Part shown: positions 17,974-28,357 of the stretch, piece by piece
Layout of the letters: each line of letters opens with the position of its first letter
How positions within the stretch are numbered: the stretch's first letter is position 1
Origin: Brevundimonas sp.
GTDB taxonomy: Bacteria > Pseudomonadota > Alphaproteobacteria > Caulobacterales > Caulobacteraceae
NCBI RefSeq assembly: GCF_016463295.1
Contig: NZ_JAEMRO010000001.1
Coordinates: 124,001 to 188,000, forward strand
DNA: 64,000 nt
Direction of reading: 5' to 3'
Notes under the pieces: generated by a model
Seen by the model: only the letters and a program-made list of their open reading frames with translations
The model's database searches: none
What the model was told of the DNA's origin: nothing
Program-made: the position numbers and the translations under genes

Positions 17974-20601
17974 ATGAACCTCGTCGTCGTCGAGAGCCCC
18001 GCAAAGGCCAAGACCATCAACAAATATCTCGGCTCGGACTACACCGTCCTGGCCTCCTACGGTCACGTCCGCGACCTGCCGTCCAAGGACGGCTCGGTCC
18101 TCCCGGACGACGATTTCGCCATGTCGTGGGAGATCGACGCCAAGGCCTCCAAGCGTCTGAGCGAGATCGCAGAGGTCGCCAAACGCTCCGATCGCGTCAT
18201 CCTGGCCACCGACCCCGACCGCGAGGGCGAGGCGATCAGCTGGCATGTGCTGGAGATCCTGACCAAGAAGAAGGTCCTGAAGGACACGCACGTCGAGCGG
18301 GTCACCTTCAACGCCATCACCAAGTCGGCTGTGCTGGAGGCCATGGCAGCCCCGCGCCAGATCGACATGGAACTGGTCGAGGCCTATCTGGCCAGGCGCG
18401 CGCTGGACTATCTGGTGGGATTCAACCTGTCGCCGGTCCTGTGGCGCAAGCTGCCGGGCGCGCGCTCTGCGGGGCGGGTGCAGTCGGTCGCCCTGCGTAT
18501 CGTCGTCGACCGCGAGATGGAGATCGAGAAGTTCAAGCCTCAGGAATACTGGTCCGTCGAGGCCGACCTGAACGCCGACAGCCCGCCGTTCACCGCCCGA
18601 CTGGTCAAACATGCCGGCAAGCGGGTGCAGCGTCTGGATATCGTGTCCGAAGCCATGGCCACGGCCGCGCGCGACGCCATCAACGCCGGGACCTTCACCA
18701 TTAACTCGGTGGAAAAGAAGCCAGTCAAGCGCGCGCCCAGCCCACCCTTCATGACGTCAACCCTGCAACAGGAAGCCAGCCGCAAGCTGGGCTTCACCGC
18801 CCAACGCACCATGCAGGCGGCGCAGAAGCTGTATGAAGGCGTGGACGATCAGGGCGGCCTGATCACCTATATGCGGACCGACGGCCTGTCGGTCAGTCCC
18901 GAAGGCATTGCTCAGGCCCGCGAGGTCATCGGCGACCGTTTCGGCCCCGCCTACGTCCCGGAGCAGCCGCGATACTACAAGACCAAGGCCAAGAACGCTC
19001 AGGAAGCGCACGAGGCCATCCGCCCGACCAACATGACCCGTGCGCCCGAGACCCTGCGTCTCGATGGCGATCTGCAGAAGCTGTACGAACTGATCTGGAA
19101 GCGGACGATCGCCAGCCAGATGGAGTCCGCCCGTCTGGACCGCACCACGGTCGAGATCGAGGAGCCGACCGGCCAGACCGCCCTGCGCGCCACCGGCCAG
19201 GTCGTGGCCTTCGACGGCTTCATGGCCGTGTACGAAGAGGGCCGCGACGACAAGCCCAAGGACGGGGCCGACGACGAGGACGACACCACCCGCCTGCCCG
19301 CGCTGAAGGAAGGGGCCTTCGCCAAGGTCGATGCGATCCGCACCGACCAGCACTTCACCGAACCGCCCCCACGCTATTCGGAAGCGACCCTGGTCAAGAA
19401 GCTGGAAGAGCTGGGGATCGGCCGACCTTCGACCTATGCCTCCATCCTGACGACCCTGCGCGACCGCGAATACGTCCGGACCGACAAGAACCGCTTCTAT
19501 CCGGAGGACAAGGGACGGCTGGTCACGGCCTTTCTGGAACAGTTCTTCGCCAAATGGGTCGAGTACGACTTTACCGCCGCGCTGGAAAACCGGCTCGATG
19601 AGGTCTCGGCCGGCGACCTGAACTGGAAGGTGCTGCTGCGCGAGTTCTGGACGGACTTCCATGCGGCGACCAGCGCGGCGGGCGAGCTGCGCACCACCGC
19701 CATCCTGGATGCGCTGAACGAGTCGCTGGGGCCGCATATCTTCCCGCAGAAGGAGGATGGATCCGATCCGCGCGAGTGCCCGCTGTGCCATCAGGGTCAG
19801 CTGAGCCTGAAGACCAGCCGGTTCGGGGCGTTTGTCGGTTGCTCGCGCTATCCCGACTGCAAATTCACCCGGCCCGTCGCGTCTCCGGATGCGGCGGTCG
19901 GCGGGGCCGAGGGTGGCGACCGCGAACTGGGCGTCGATCCCGCGACCGGCCAGCCGGTGCAGCTGAAGATCGGGCGGTTCGGGCCCTATGTGGAAACCAC
20001 ACCGCCCGGTGAGGAGAAGCCGAAACGCTCGTCCCTGCCCAAGGGTTGGTCACCCGCATCGCTGGACCTGGATCAGGCCCTGCGCCTGCTAGCCCTGCCA
20101 CGCGAAGTCGGGCCGCATCCCGAGGACGGCAAGATGATCACGGCCGGCCTCGGCCGCTATGGCCCCTTCGTGCTGCACGCCGGCACCTATGCCAATGTCG
20201 CCGATATCGACGAGGTGTTCGAGGTCGGGCTGAACCGTGCCGTCGTCCTGCTGGCCGAAAAACGGGCGGGCAAGTTCGCCGGGCGTGGTGCCGCAGCGGC
20301 TCCGCTGAAGGATTTGGGCGCGCACCCGGAAACGGGCGAGCCCATCCACGTCATGGCCGGCCGCTTCGGCCCCTATGTCAAATCGGGCAAGATCAATGCG
20401 ACCCTGCCCAAGGGGACGGCACCCGAAGCCCTGACGCTGGAAGAGGCCCTGCCCCTGCTGGCGGCGCGCGCGGCGGCGGCCCCGGCCAAGGGCAAGAAGG
20501 CTCCGGCCAAGAAGGCGGCACCAAAGAAGGCGGCGGCGAAAAAACCTGCGGCCAAGAAAAAGGCTCCGGCGAAGAAGAAGGCTGCGGCAGAGACGGCCTG
20601 A
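17974..20601 (+). CDS. topA: DNA topoisomerase I (type IA)
   Basis: TopA relaxes negative supercoils through a 5'-phosphotyrosine intermediate. The 875-residue product starts [20 protein letters not shown] (Toprim domain; acidic motif [12 protein letters not shown]). The active-site tyrosine is in [10 protein letters not shown] near residue 303. A C-terminal zinc-ribbon ([10 protein letters not shown]...CSRYPDCKF) is followed by two further repeat-like domains ([20 protein letters not shown]) and a final tail of about 45 residues made almost only of Lys, Ala and Pro. The first 15 codons of the ORF track precede the conserved Met and are excluded. Confidence 0.97.
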   Translation: MNLVVVESPAKAKTINKYLGSDYTVLASYGHVRDLPSKDGSVLPDDDFAMSWEIDAKASKRLSEIAEVAKRSDRVILATDPDREGEAISWHVLEILTKKKVLKDTHVERVTFNAITKSAVLEAMAAPRQIDMELVEAYLARRALDYLVGFNLSPVLWRKLPGARSAGRVQSVALRIVVDREMEIEKFKPQEYWSVEADLNADSPPFTARLVKHAGKRVQRLDIVSEAMATAARDAINAGTFTINSVEKKPVKRAPSPPFMTSTLQQEASRKLGFTAQRTMQAAQKLYEGVDDQGGLITYMRTDGLSVSPEGIAQAREVIGDRFGPAYVPEQPRYYKTKAKNAQEAHEAIRPTNMTRAPETLRLDGDLQKLYELIWKRTIASQMESARLDRTTVEIEEPTGQTALRATGQVVAFDGFMAVYEEGRDDKPKDGADDEDDTTRLPALKEGAFAKVDAIRTDQHFTEPPPRYSEATLVKKLEELGIGRPSTYASILTTLRDREYVRTDKNRFYPEDKGRLVTAFLEQFFAKWVEYDFTAALENRLDEVSAGDLNWKVLLREFWTDFHAATSAAGELRTTAILDALNESLGPHIFPQKEDGSDPRECPLCHQGQLSLKTSRFGAFVGCSRYPDCKFTRPVASPDAAVGGAEGGDRELGVDPATGQPVQLKIGRFGPYVETTPPGEEKPKRSSLPKGWSPASLDLDQALRLLALPREVGPHPEDGKMITAGLGRYGPFVLHAGTYANVADIDEVFEVGLNRAVVLLAEKRAGKFAGRGAAAAPLKDLGAHPETGEPIHVMAGRFGPYVKSGKINATLPKGTAPEALTLEEALPLLAARAAAAPAKGKKAPAKKAAPKKAAAKKPAAKKKAPAKKKAAAETA

Positions 20602-20675
20602 GACCCGGCCAACTTTCTGTGAGCAACCGAATCATCGGCCTGCCAAACGGGGCGAATCAACGACACAGTGTCGCC

Positions 20676-21533
20676 ATGAACGCCGCCGTCGCCCTCGCCG
20701 ATCTTCACGCCCGCACCGGGGCCGCGCCTGCCGACCATCCGGAGTGGCAGTATCTGAATCTGCTGCGCGATATCCTGGACAATGGCGCACGGCGCGACGA
20801 CCGGACGGGCACGGGGACGCTGGGCGTGTTCGGGCGTCAGATGCGGTTCGACCTGTCCAAGGGCTTTCCCCTGCTGACGACCAAGAAGCTGCATCTGCGC
20901 TCCATCATCGTCGAACTGCTGTGGTTCCTGCGCGGCGAGACAAACATCGGTTACCTCAAGCACCACAACGTCCGCATCTGGGACGAATGGGCGGATGCCG
21001 AGGGCGAGCTGGGCCCCGTCTATGGCAAGCAGTGGCGATCCTGGACCGCGCCGGATGGCCGGGTCATCGACCAGATCGAGAAACTGGTCCACGGACTGAA
21101 GACCAATCCCAACAGCCGCCGCCACATCGTCACCGCCTGGAACCCCGCGGACGTGGACGACATGGCCCTGCCGCCTTGTCACTGCCTGTTCCAGTTCTTC
21201 GTGGCCGACGGCAAGCTGAGCTGCCAGCTGTATCAGCGCAGCGCCGACGTCTTCCTGGGCGTGCCGTTCAACATCGCCTCCTATGCCCTTCTCACCATGA
21301 TGATCGCCCAGGTCGTGGGGCTGGAGCCCGGGGAGTTCGTCCACACCTTCGGCGACGCCCACCTGTATCTGAACCACGTCGAACAGGCCGAGACCCAGCT
21401 GAGCCGCGAACCCCTGGCCCTGCCGACCATGACCATCGCGCCGAAGGATGACCTGTTCGCCTATGCGCTGGAGGACTTCGTGCTCAGCGACTACGCGCCC
21501 TGGCCGCACATCAAGGCGCCGATCGCGGTCTGA
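20676..21533 (+). CDS. thyA: thymidylate synthase ThyA
   Basis: ThyA methylates dUMP to dTMP, using methylenetetrahydrofolate and producing dihydrofolate. The ATG at 20676 gives 285 residues. The family signatures [15 protein letters not shown], the catalytic cysteine in [12 protein letters not shown], and [19 protein letters not shown] are visible. The stop overlaps the next start (TGATG), beginning a thyA, MazG-like, folA operon that couples thymidylate synthesis with regeneration of tetrahydrofolate. Confidence 0.97.
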   Translation: MNAAVALADLHARTGAAPADHPEWQYLNLLRDILDNGARRDDRTGTGTLGVFGRQMRFDLSKGFPLLTTKKLHLRSIIVELLWFLRGETNIGYLKHHNVRIWDEWADAEGELGPVYGKQWRSWTAPDGRVIDQIEKLVHGLKTNPNSRRHIVTAWNPADVDDMALPPCHCLFQFFVADGKLSCQLYQRSADVFLGVPFNIASYALLTMMIAQVVGLEPGEFVHTFGDAHLYLNHVEQAETQLSREPLALPTMTIAPKDDLFAYALEDFVLSDYAPWPHIKAPIAV

Positions 21534-21833
21534 TGACGCTGGACCTCAAGGCCTTGCAAGACGACGTCCTGCGCATCTCCGACATCTATGCCGCCGAGCA
21601 CGGGATCGACCGGTCCGGCGACTGGGCATTGCTGAAGCTACAGGAGGAGCTGGGCGAGCTGACGGCCGAGCATCTGCGCATCAGCGGGCGAGCGCGGGGT
21701 CAGGCGGATGTGCAGGCACAAGGCGATGAGGCGGCGGATGTGCTGGGATGCTGCTGATCTATTGCGACGGCGCGGGCATCGACCTGGAGGCGGCGATGCG
21801 TCGCAAATGGCTGAAATGGCTGGAGACGACCTG

Positions 21834-21834
<1 letters not shown>
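21533..21834 (+). pseudogene. MazG-like nucleotide pyrophosphohydrolase, frameshifted
   Basis: Frame one gives 74 residues (EELGELTAEHLRI and GDEAADVLG, the EExxE and ExxD metal motifs), then ends at TGA 21755 as GCC-stop. In the -1 frame from 21748 the family-typical continuation MLLIYCDGAGIDLEAAMRRKWLKWLETT runs to a TGA at 21832 that overlaps the folA ATG. Joining the two would need one extra G in the GGG run at 21745-21747 (VLG|MLL). The whole is thus a single-base deletion or a sequencing error in a small all-alpha NTP pyrophosphohydrolase gene lying between thyA and folA. Its intact form could sanitise dNTPs or supply dUMP; this is inference. Confidence 0.8.
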
Positions 21835-22357
<523 letters not shown>

Positions 22358-22361
<4 letters not shown>

Positions 22362-23134
22362 CTGCGGTCTTTGACTTCGGGCATGGCATCCGTGCCGCAC
22401 AGCCGATCCCAGAAGCGCAGGTGAAGGCCGAAGTTGGTCTTCATATGGGTGTGGTGGCGGCCATGATGGGTGGCGGTGATCAGGTGACGCCCCAGCGGTG
22501 AGCGCACCCAGCGATCCGGCCACATCTCCCAGCCGCAATGGTTCATCACGGCGGTCACTGTCATGACCGTGAGCAGCAGGGCCACGACCCACAGATTGAC
22601 CGGGATCAGGAACACCATCAGCGGCAGGACCCAGGCGGTCAGGACTGCCTCGATGGGGTCGAAGGCGAAGCTGGCGAAGGGGCTGGGCTCGCGCGAGCGG
22701 TGATGGCCGGCATGGGCGATGGCGAACAGCTTTGGGTGATGCAGCAGCCGGTGCGTCCAGTAATAGTGGGTGTCCTGCACGATCAGCAACAGCAGAAAAC
22801 TGACCGGCAGCCACCAAAGGCCGTATTGCGCCGGGTCCAGATACATCCGGGTCCCCCCCGCCTTGAACGCCTCCAGCGCGATGGCCGCAGGCAGGGCATA
22901 GATGGGGGTGGCGATCAGGGAGAAGCGGATTTCCTGAAGCATCAGACGGCGCGACGGGCGGTCACGGTTCAGCTGTCGCCCCAGGCCCCGCGCCCTGCCC
23001 CACTGCATCCACCACACCCCGCCCGCGATCAGCAGATAGCGCAGCCCGATGATCAGGCTGAGCCAGGCGGTGGTGATCAGGACGGCGAGGAGCAAGGGAG
23101 GTTCGAGGGATGAGGGATGAGGGATGTCGGCCAT
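22358..23134 (-). CDS. sterol desaturase/fatty acid hydroxylase family membrane protein
   Basis: A 258-residue integral membrane di-iron oxygenase-family protein. The histidine clusters are clear: HYYWTHRLLHH, HAGHH and, near the C-terminus, HHGRHHTH, with about four to five membrane segments between. Relatives hydroxylate or desaturate lipids such as sterols, carotenoids or fatty acids; the substrate here cannot be told. The N-terminal MADIPHPSSLEPP is encoded by a GAGGGAT tandem/inverted repeat, so either the start lies further downstream or the repeat has extended the protein. It converges with folA. Confidence 0.85.
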
Positions 23135-23181
23135 CCCCGCTGGGACTCGACCCTAGGCCAAGACCCTCATCCCTCAAACCT
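23099..23181. repeat. inverted repeat with internal 7-bp tandem units
   Basis: The left arm AGGTTCGAGGGATGAGG (23099-23115) is the inverse of the right arm CCTCATCCCTCAAACCT (23165-23181) with one mismatch in 17 positions. The left side also has three tandem GAGGGAT units. The loop of about 50 bases includes the annotated start codon of the sterol-desaturase-family gene, and the left arm encodes part of its N-terminus. Confidence 0.75.
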
Positions 23182-23194
23182 CTAACCTCGTCCC

Positions 23195-24292
23195 TTAGGT
23201 CAGCGTCGCCATCGCGGAGCGATCGAACGCCATCAGTTCGTCATTTCGCCCCTCGCGGACCTTCTCGACCCAGCGCGGGTCGGCCAGCAGGGCGCGGCCT
23301 ACGGCGATCAGGTCGAACTCGTCGCGCTCCATCCGCTCGATCAGGCCGTCCAGCGACGCCGGGTTGGAGCCCGCACCGCCGAAGGCCGCGATGAACTCGC
23401 CGTCCAGTCCGACCGAGCCCACGGAAATGGTCGGCTTCTTGGTGATGACCTTGGCCCAGCCGGCGAAGTTGAGGTCAGACCCCTCGAATTCCGGCTCCCA
23501 GAAGCGGCGCTGCGAGCAGTGGAAGACGTCGACACCCGCGTCGGACAGGGGCAGGAGCCACTCGGCCATCTCGTCGGGATTGTGGGCGATCTTGGCGTCG
23601 TAGTCCTGCTGCTTCCACTGCGACAGGCGGATGATCAGAGGAATGTCGGGGCCCAAGCCCTCGCGCACCGCCTTGACGACCTCGACGCCGAAGCGAGCGC
23701 GCTCCGCGATCGTCGGGCCGCCCCAGCGATCGCCCCGCGCGTTCAGACCGGCCCAGTAGAACTGATCGATCAGATAACCGTGGGCGGAATGGATTTCGGC
23801 GGCGTCGAAGCCAAGATCGCGGGCGGCACGGGCCGACCGACCGAAGGCGGCGATGGTGTCGGCGATGTCCTCTTCGGTCATGGCCTCATATTTCTGCTTG
23901 CCCGGGGCAACGAGACCGGAGGGGCTGTCGACCTGACCCAGCGGCTGCCAGTCCGCACCCTGGCCGCGCGCCGCACCGACGTGCCAGATTTGCGGCGCGA
24001 TCAGGCCACCCGCGGCGTGAACCTCTTCCACCACCTTCTTCCATTCCGGCAGAGCCTCGCCGTGAAAGACCGGGACGGCGGCGTCGTTGCGAGCGGCGGG
24101 CCTTTCGACCACCGTGCCCTCGGTGATGATCAGTCCGACGCCGCCTTCGGCCCGCCGGCGATAATAGGCGGCGACGTCGCTGGTCGGAATGCCGCCCGGC
24201 GAGAAGGACCGGGTCATCGGGGCCATGACGATGCGGTTCGGCAAGGTCAGGTTCTTGACGGTAAACGGACGGAACAGGGTCTCGACGGACAT
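23195..24292 (-). CDS. NADH:flavin oxidoreductase, Old Yellow Enzyme family
   Basis: A 365-residue FMN-dependent TIM-barrel ene-reductase. The N-terminus LFRPFTVKNLTLPNRIVMAPMTRS, the QIWHVGAARG histidine region, EIHSAHGYLIDQF and the phosphate-binding PTISVGSVGL and AVGRALLADPRWVEK segments all fit the family. Such enzymes reduce activated C=C bonds or nitro and other xenobiotic compounds. The physiological substrate is unknown. It sits 99 bases after the arsenic operon on the same strand, with a short imperfect hairpin between, so linkage to arsenic stress is possible but unproven. Confidence 0.92.
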   Translation of the reverse strand: MSVETLFRPFTVKNLTLPNRIVMAPMTRSFSPGGIPTSDVAAYYRRRAEGGVGLIITEGTVVERPAARNDAAVPVFHGEALPEWKKVVEEVHAAGGLIAPQIWHVGAARGQGADWQPLGQVDSPSGLVAPGKQKYEAMTEEDIADTIAAFGRSARAARDLGFDAAEIHSAHGYLIDQFYWAGLNARGDRWGGPTIAERARFGVEVVKAVREGLGPDIPLIIRLSQWKQQDYDAKIAHNPDEMAEWLLPLSDAGVDVFHCSQRRFWEPEFEGSDLNFAGWAKVITKKPTISVGSVGLDGEFIAAFGGAGSNPASLDGLIERMERDEFDLIAVGRALLADPRWVEKVREGRNDELMAFDRSAMATLT

Positions 24293-24391
24293 CGCGGTCT
24301 CTCTGGCAACTATCCCGGGCGAGCGGGACTGGAACCGCCAAGGTGGCGATTCAGGTTGCGTTTGAAAACCCTATCGGTCGAAAAAGTTGGC

Positions 24392-25474
24392 TCATCCGCA
24401 GACCTCCTTCTTCGGGGCCGTGTCGGGGAAGTAGCGGCGACCCAGCCATAGGGCGACAGAGACGAGCAGGATCAGCACCGGCACCTCGACCAGCGGCCCG
24501 ATGACGGCAGCAAAAGCGACCGGAGAGGCCAGGCCGAAGGCGGCGATGGCGACGGCAATGGCCAGTTCGAAATTGTTGGACGCCGCCGTGAACGCCAAGG
24601 CCGTGGTGCGCGGATAATCGGTCTGGATCAGCCGCCCCATCAGAAAGCTGACCACGAACATGACCAGAAAATAGATCGTCAGCGGAATGGCGATGCGAAG
24701 CGCATCCAGCGGCAGGGCGACCACCTCGCCGCCCTTCAGACTGAACATGGCCGTGATGGTGAACAGAAGGGCTATCAGGGTCACCGGTCCGATGCGGGGC
24801 AGGAACCGGCTCTCGTACCAGTCGGCTCCCTTGCGGGCGATCAGCACCCGGCGGGTCAGAAAACCACCCAGGAACGGCAGGCCCAGATAGATCAGGACGG
24901 CGACGGCTATGGTCCAGAAGCCGACGTCCACCACGCTGCCTTCCAGACCGAATAGGGGCGGCAGAACGGTCAGGAACAGCCAGGCATAGATGCTGAAGAA
25001 GGCAATCTGGAAGATCGAGTTGAAGGCCACCAGACCCGCCACATACTGATTGTCGCCCCGCGCCAGCTGGTTCCAGACCAGGACCATGGCGATACAGCGG
25101 GCCAGGCCGATCAGGATCACCCCGGTCATGTATTCCGGCTGGTCGCGCAGGAAGATCACGGCCAGGGCGAACATCAGCACCGGGCCCAAAACCCAGTTCT
25201 GAAACAGCGAGAGGGCCAGCACCCGCTTGTCGGCAAAGACCCGCGGCAGTTCCTCGTATTTCACCCGCGCGAGTGGCGGATACATCATCAGGATCAGGCC
25301 GATGGCGATAGGGATGTTGGTCGAGCCGACCGACAGGCTGTCGATCCAGCCCGGTAGGCCGGGCACCACCGTTCCCAGCAGAACGCCCAGCCCCATGGCC
25401 ACGAAAATCCACAGCGTCAGCCAGCGATCCAGAAAGGACAGGCGGGCTCGCTTGGCGACGGCGGCCTCGGTCAT
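24392..25474 (-). CDS. acr3: arsenite efflux transporter, ACR3 family
   Basis: Acr3 exports arsenite across the inner membrane using the proton gradient. The 360-residue hydrophobic product has about ten membrane segments, beginning [19 protein letters not shown], and the family's conserved cysteine in [16 protein letters not shown] followed by [16 protein letters not shown]. It overlaps arsC by four bases and is the last gene of arsR-arsC-acr3. It is distinct from the ArsB family, which has a different sequence pattern. The family name arsB is sometimes applied to such genes. Confidence 0.94.
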   Translation of the reverse strand: MTEAAVAKRARLSFLDRWLTLWIFVAMGLGVLLGTVVPGLPGWIDSLSVGSTNIPIAIGLILMMYPPLARVKYEELPRVFADKRVLALSLFQNWVLGPVLMFALAVIFLRDQPEYMTGVILIGLARCIAMVLVWNQLARGDNQYVAGLVAFNSIFQIAFFSIYAWLFLTVLPPLFGLEGSVVDVGFWTIAVAVLIYLGLPFLGGFLTRRVLIARKGADWYESRFLPRIGPVTLIALLFTITAMFSLKGGEVVALPLDALRIAIPLTIYFLVMFVVSFLMGRLIQTDYPRTTALAFTAASNNFELAIAVAIAAFGLASPVAFAAVIGPLVEVPVLILLVSVALWLGRRYFPDTAPKKEVCG

Positions 25475-25896
25475 CCGCGAACCCGGCGTCCATCACCATC
25501 GACGACGACCTCTCCATCCTCCTTTGTGAAGGGCTTGAGCCCCTCGGCCGGGAGCAGGTCCAGCACCACTTCCGACGGGCGGCAAAGCTTCACGCCCAGC
25601 GGCGAGACCACCAGCGGTCGGTTCATCAGGATCGGATGGGCCTCGATCGCATCAAGCAGCTGGTCGTCGGTGAGGGACGGCTCGTCCAGACCCAGCTCGG
25701 CATAGGGCGTGCCCTTCTCACGCAGGAGGTCGCGGACGCTGCCACCCATGCGCCGGACCAGCGATGCCACCAGGGCCCTGCTGGGCGGAGTCTTCAAATA
25801 TTCAACGACATGCGGCTCGATGCCGACATGCCGGATCAGTGCCAGGGTGTTGCGCGACGTGCCGCAGGCGGGGTTGTGATAGATGACGACGTCCAT
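25471..25896 (-). CDS. arsC: arsenate reductase, glutaredoxin-dependent (ArsC)
   Basis: ArsC reduces arsenate to arsenite, which Acr3 then exports. The 141 residues match the classic glutaredoxin-coupled ArsC length. The catalytic cysteine is Cys11 in [10 protein letters not shown], and the [23 protein letters not shown] region supplies the arsenate-binding arginines. It follows arsR after six bases and overlaps acr3 by four, so the three proteins are made from one message. Confidence 0.96.
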   Translation of the reverse strand: MDVVIYHNPACGTSRNTLALIRHVGIEPHVVEYLKTPPSRALVASLVRRMGGSVRDLLREKGTPYAELGLDEPSLTDDQLLDAIEAHPILMNRPLVVSPLGVKLCRPSEVVLDLLPAEGLKPFTKEDGEVVVDGDGRRVRG

Positions 25897-25902
25897 GGGG
25901 CC

Positions 25903-26238
25903 TCAGGCGCAGCAGGGGGCCAGTTCGGCCACCAGGGGTTGGCACAGTTCCGACCGGCCCTGGCAGCAGTCCTTGACCAAGAACAGCACCAGATCGCTGA
26001 GCCGGCTCAGGTCGGCGCGATAGATGATCGAGCGGCTGTGGCGCGTGGCCGTGACCAGGCCGGCGCGAGACAGCACCCCCAGATGGGCCGACAGGGTGTT
26101 GGCCGGGACCGCCAGGCGATCCGCAATCTCGCCCGCCGCCAGACCCTCGGGCTCATGGCGCACCAGCAGGCGGAAGGTCTCGAGGCGCGTCGATTGGCTA
26201 AGCGCCGCAAAACCAAGCAGGGCAGATTCGGTTTCCAT
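25903..26238 (-). CDS. arsR: ArsR/SmtB-family arsenic-responsive repressor
   Basis: A 111-residue winged-helix repressor with the recognition region GEIADRLAVPANTLSAHLGVLSRAGLV followed by the wing ATRHSRSIIYRAD. The C-terminal part holds cysteines DCC, LC and PCC. Arsenite sensing by clustered C-terminal cysteines is known for the AfArsR-type branch, and the pattern here fits it. It is the first gene of arsRC-acr3. A palindrome overlapping its own start codon is the probable autoregulatory operator, so arsenite should derepress the whole operon. Confidence 0.93.
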   Translation of the reverse strand: METESALLGFAALSQSTRLETFRLLVRHEPEGLAAGEIADRLAVPANTLSAHLGVLSRAGLVTATRHSRSIIYRADLSRLSDLVLFLVKDCCQGRSELCQPLVAELAPCCA

Positions 26239-26260
26239 AGTTCCACGATAGTGGAATTAT
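26237..26260. promoter_or_regulatory. predicted ArsR operator
   Basis: ATAGTTCCAC-GATA-GTGGAATTAT is an inverted repeat with one mismatch in ten positions. It overlaps the arsR ATG on the minus strand. A TTGCAG at about 26265-26270, spaced 16 bases from TATCGT within the palindrome, would make a promoter that ArsR blocks directly and a transcript with almost no leader. Confidence 0.7.
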
Positions 26261-26285
26261 GGATTGCTGCAAGACAGGATGGCCG

Positions 26286-27359
26286 TCAGTTCAGCGCCAG
26301 AGCCTCCCGGATGGCACCGGCGAAGGCCATGAACCGCTGGGCGACATTGCCACCCGGCTCATTGACCACAACGGGCCGACCCGCATCGCCACCCTCGCGT
26401 AAGCTGGCGTCCAGCGGCAGGTCACCGAGATAGGGCACGTCCAGACGCCCCGCCTCGGCCTCCGCCCCTCCCCGACCGAAAACGTCGCCGCACATGTTCT
26501 CGATCAGCCCGAGTGTCTGCACCCCGACCTTCTGGAACAGCGCATGCGCCCGGCGGGCGTCGGCCAGGGCGACTTCCTGCGGCGTGGAGACGATGACGGC
26601 CCCGTCCAGCGGCGTCTTCTGGATCAGCGTCAGCTGCACGTCGCCAGTGCCGGGCGGCAGGTCGACGACCAGTATGTCCAGCGGCTCCTCGGCGGTGCCC
26701 CAGCGCGTCTGGGTCAGCATCTGGGTCAGGGCCTGGGACGCCATCGGCCCACGCCAGACCATGGCATCCCCCGCCCCGGTCAGCAGGCCCACCGACATGG
26801 CCTTCAGCCCGTACGCCTCATGCGGCTGCATCATGCCGTCGCGGTACTCCGGCTTGCCGGAGAGGCCCAGCATGGTTGGCAGAGACGGGCCGTAGACATC
26901 GGCGTCCAGCAGGCCCACGCGCAGCCCCTGCGCCGACAGGGCCGCCGCCAGATTGACCGCGACCGTCGACTTGCCCACCCCGCCCTTGCCGCTGGCGATG
27001 GCCAGGACCCGGCGAACATGCGCAGGCCGATCGGTCGGGACGGGAGCCTTGGCGCGGGTCTGGTCCACCGCCTGGGGCGACAGGGACGCGGTGCGCACCG
27101 GCTTGGTCGCCGGCGCCGTCTCGGCGGTCAGGACGACGGAGACGCGGGTCATGCCAGGCAAGGCCTTCAGGGTAGCCTCGGCGGCGTCGCGGATGGGCGC
27201 ATACAAGGCGGTGTCTCCCGCCGGCACCTCCATGACGAAGCCCGCGCGATCCTCGGTGACGGTCAGCCCCTGCGCCAGTCCTGCCGCGACCAGCCCCTGC
27301 CCGCTTTTGGGATCGAGGATGGCATCAAGGGTGGCGATAACGGTGTCGCGGTCGGGCAA
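26286..27359 (-). CDS. Mrp/ApbC family iron-sulfur cluster carrier ATPase
   Basis: A P-loop ATPase of the Mrp/NBP35 family thought to deliver Fe-S clusters. From the TTG at 27359, with AGAGG seven bases upstream, it has 357 residues. An N-terminal MIP18-like domain (TVIATLDAILDPKSGQGLVAAG) is joined by a Pro/Ala-rich linker to the ATPase domain with SGKGGVGKST, DADVYGPSLP and DLPPGTGDVQLT. The usual CxxC near the C-terminus is absent, as in many alphaproteobacterial members. The ORF track's long 5' extension is miaA antisense. It diverges from miaA with only 28 bases between the chosen starts. Confidence 0.9.
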   Translation of the reverse strand: MPDRDTVIATLDAILDPKSGQGLVAAGLAQGLTVTEDRAGFVMEVPAGDTALYAPIRDAAEATLKALPGMTRVSVVLTAETAPATKPVRTASLSPQAVDQTRAKAPVPTDRPAHVRRVLAIASGKGGVGKSTVAVNLAAALSAQGLRVGLLDADVYGPSLPTMLGLSGKPEYRDGMMQPHEAYGLKAMSVGLLTGAGDAMVWRGPMASQALTQMLTQTRWGTAEEPLDILVVDLPPGTGDVQLTLIQKTPLDGAVIVSTPQEVALADARRAHALFQKVGVQTLGLIENMCGDVFGRGGAEAEAGRLDVPYLGDLPLDASLREGGDAGRPVVVNEPGGNVAQRFMAFAGAIREALALN

Positions 27360-27387
27360 GACGCGGCCTCTGGAAGGAGCTTCGGGG

Positions 27388-28320
27388 TTGCGGTGCGTGT
27401 GCGGGCCTTCTATCGCCGAAAGCCCCCTCTCCGCGAGCGCCGATTTGTCCCGACCGCCCCAGATCGAATTGATCGCCGGACCGACCGCCTCGGGCAAGTC
27501 GGCCCTGGCCATGGCGCGGGCCCGCGAAACCGGGGCGGTCATCATCAATGCCGACAGCCAGCAGCTGTATGCAGACCTGCGGGTGCTGACCGCCCGTCCT
27601 TCGGTCGAGGACGAGGCGGCGGTCGAGCACCGGCTGTACGGCGTGGCCGATGCGGCAGAGGCCTGGTCCGTCGGCCGCTGGGCCCGCGCCGTCATGCCCA
27701 TCCTGGCCGAGTTGGGCGAGGCCGGTCGTCAGGCGCTGCTGGTCGGGGGAACCGGACTATATTTCACAGCTTTGACCAAGGGGTTAGCGGATATTCCCGA
27801 TGTACCAGTCGAGGTCCGCGATACCGTCGAGCAGACGTTCGATGCCGAGGGCGAGGCCGCATTCCGCAGTCGGCTATCGACCCGGGACCCGCAGGCGGCA
27901 CAGCGGATCGAGACGGGCGACCGTCAACGCCTGATCCGGGCCATGTCCGTAGCCGAGCACACCGGACGCGCCCTCAGCGACTGGTCCGCCGACACGACGC
28001 CTCTGCTCGCCCCGGGGTCATGGACCGGCTGCGTCGTCGAACCGGACCGAGCGGTCCTCTATGCCCGGTGCGACCGTCGCGTGGAGAGTATGATCGCCAA
28101 CGGGGCACTGGACGAGGTCCAGGCTCTGATCCGGCGAAAGCTGGACCCCGCCCTGCCCGCCATGAAAGCGGTAGGCGTCCGAGAACTTTCGGCGCATCTG
28201 GGCGGCTCGATCAGCCGGGATGACGCCATCGCGGTCACACAGCAGGCCACACGCAACTATGCCAAGCGCCAACTGACCTGGTTCCGCAACCAGACGGCGG
28301 ATTGGCCCAGAGCAGCCTGA
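27388..28320 (+). CDS. miaA: tRNA dimethylallyltransferase MiaA
   Basis: MiaA adds the dimethylallyl group to A37 of tRNAs reading UNN codons. The body shows ELIAGPTASGKSALAMA (P-loop), INADSQQLYADLRVLTARP, LVGGTGLYFTALTKG and the C-terminal TRNYAKRQLTWFRNQ. The start is uncertain because no ATG lies near. TTG 27388 has GGAAGGAG nine bases upstream and is used (310 residues); GTG 27397 and TTG 27445 are alternatives, the last being closest to typical family N-termini. It diverges from mrp. Confidence 0.93.
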   Translation: MRCVCGPSIAESPLSASADLSRPPQIELIAGPTASGKSALAMARARETGAVIINADSQQLYADLRVLTARPSVEDEAAVEHRLYGVADAAEAWSVGRWARAVMPILAELGEAGRQALLVGGTGLYFTALTKGLADIPDVPVEVRDTVEQTFDAEGEAAFRSRLSTRDPQAAQRIETGDRQRLIRAMSVAEHTGRALSDWSADTTPLLAPGSWTGCVVEPDRAVLYARCDRRVESMIANGALDEVQALIRRKLDPALPAMKAVGVRELSAHLGGSISRDDAIAVTQQATRNYAKRQLTWFRNQTADWPRAA

Positions 28321-28357
28321 CCATTGAACCGTCGCATGGTCCAGCCGTTCAGACCCT

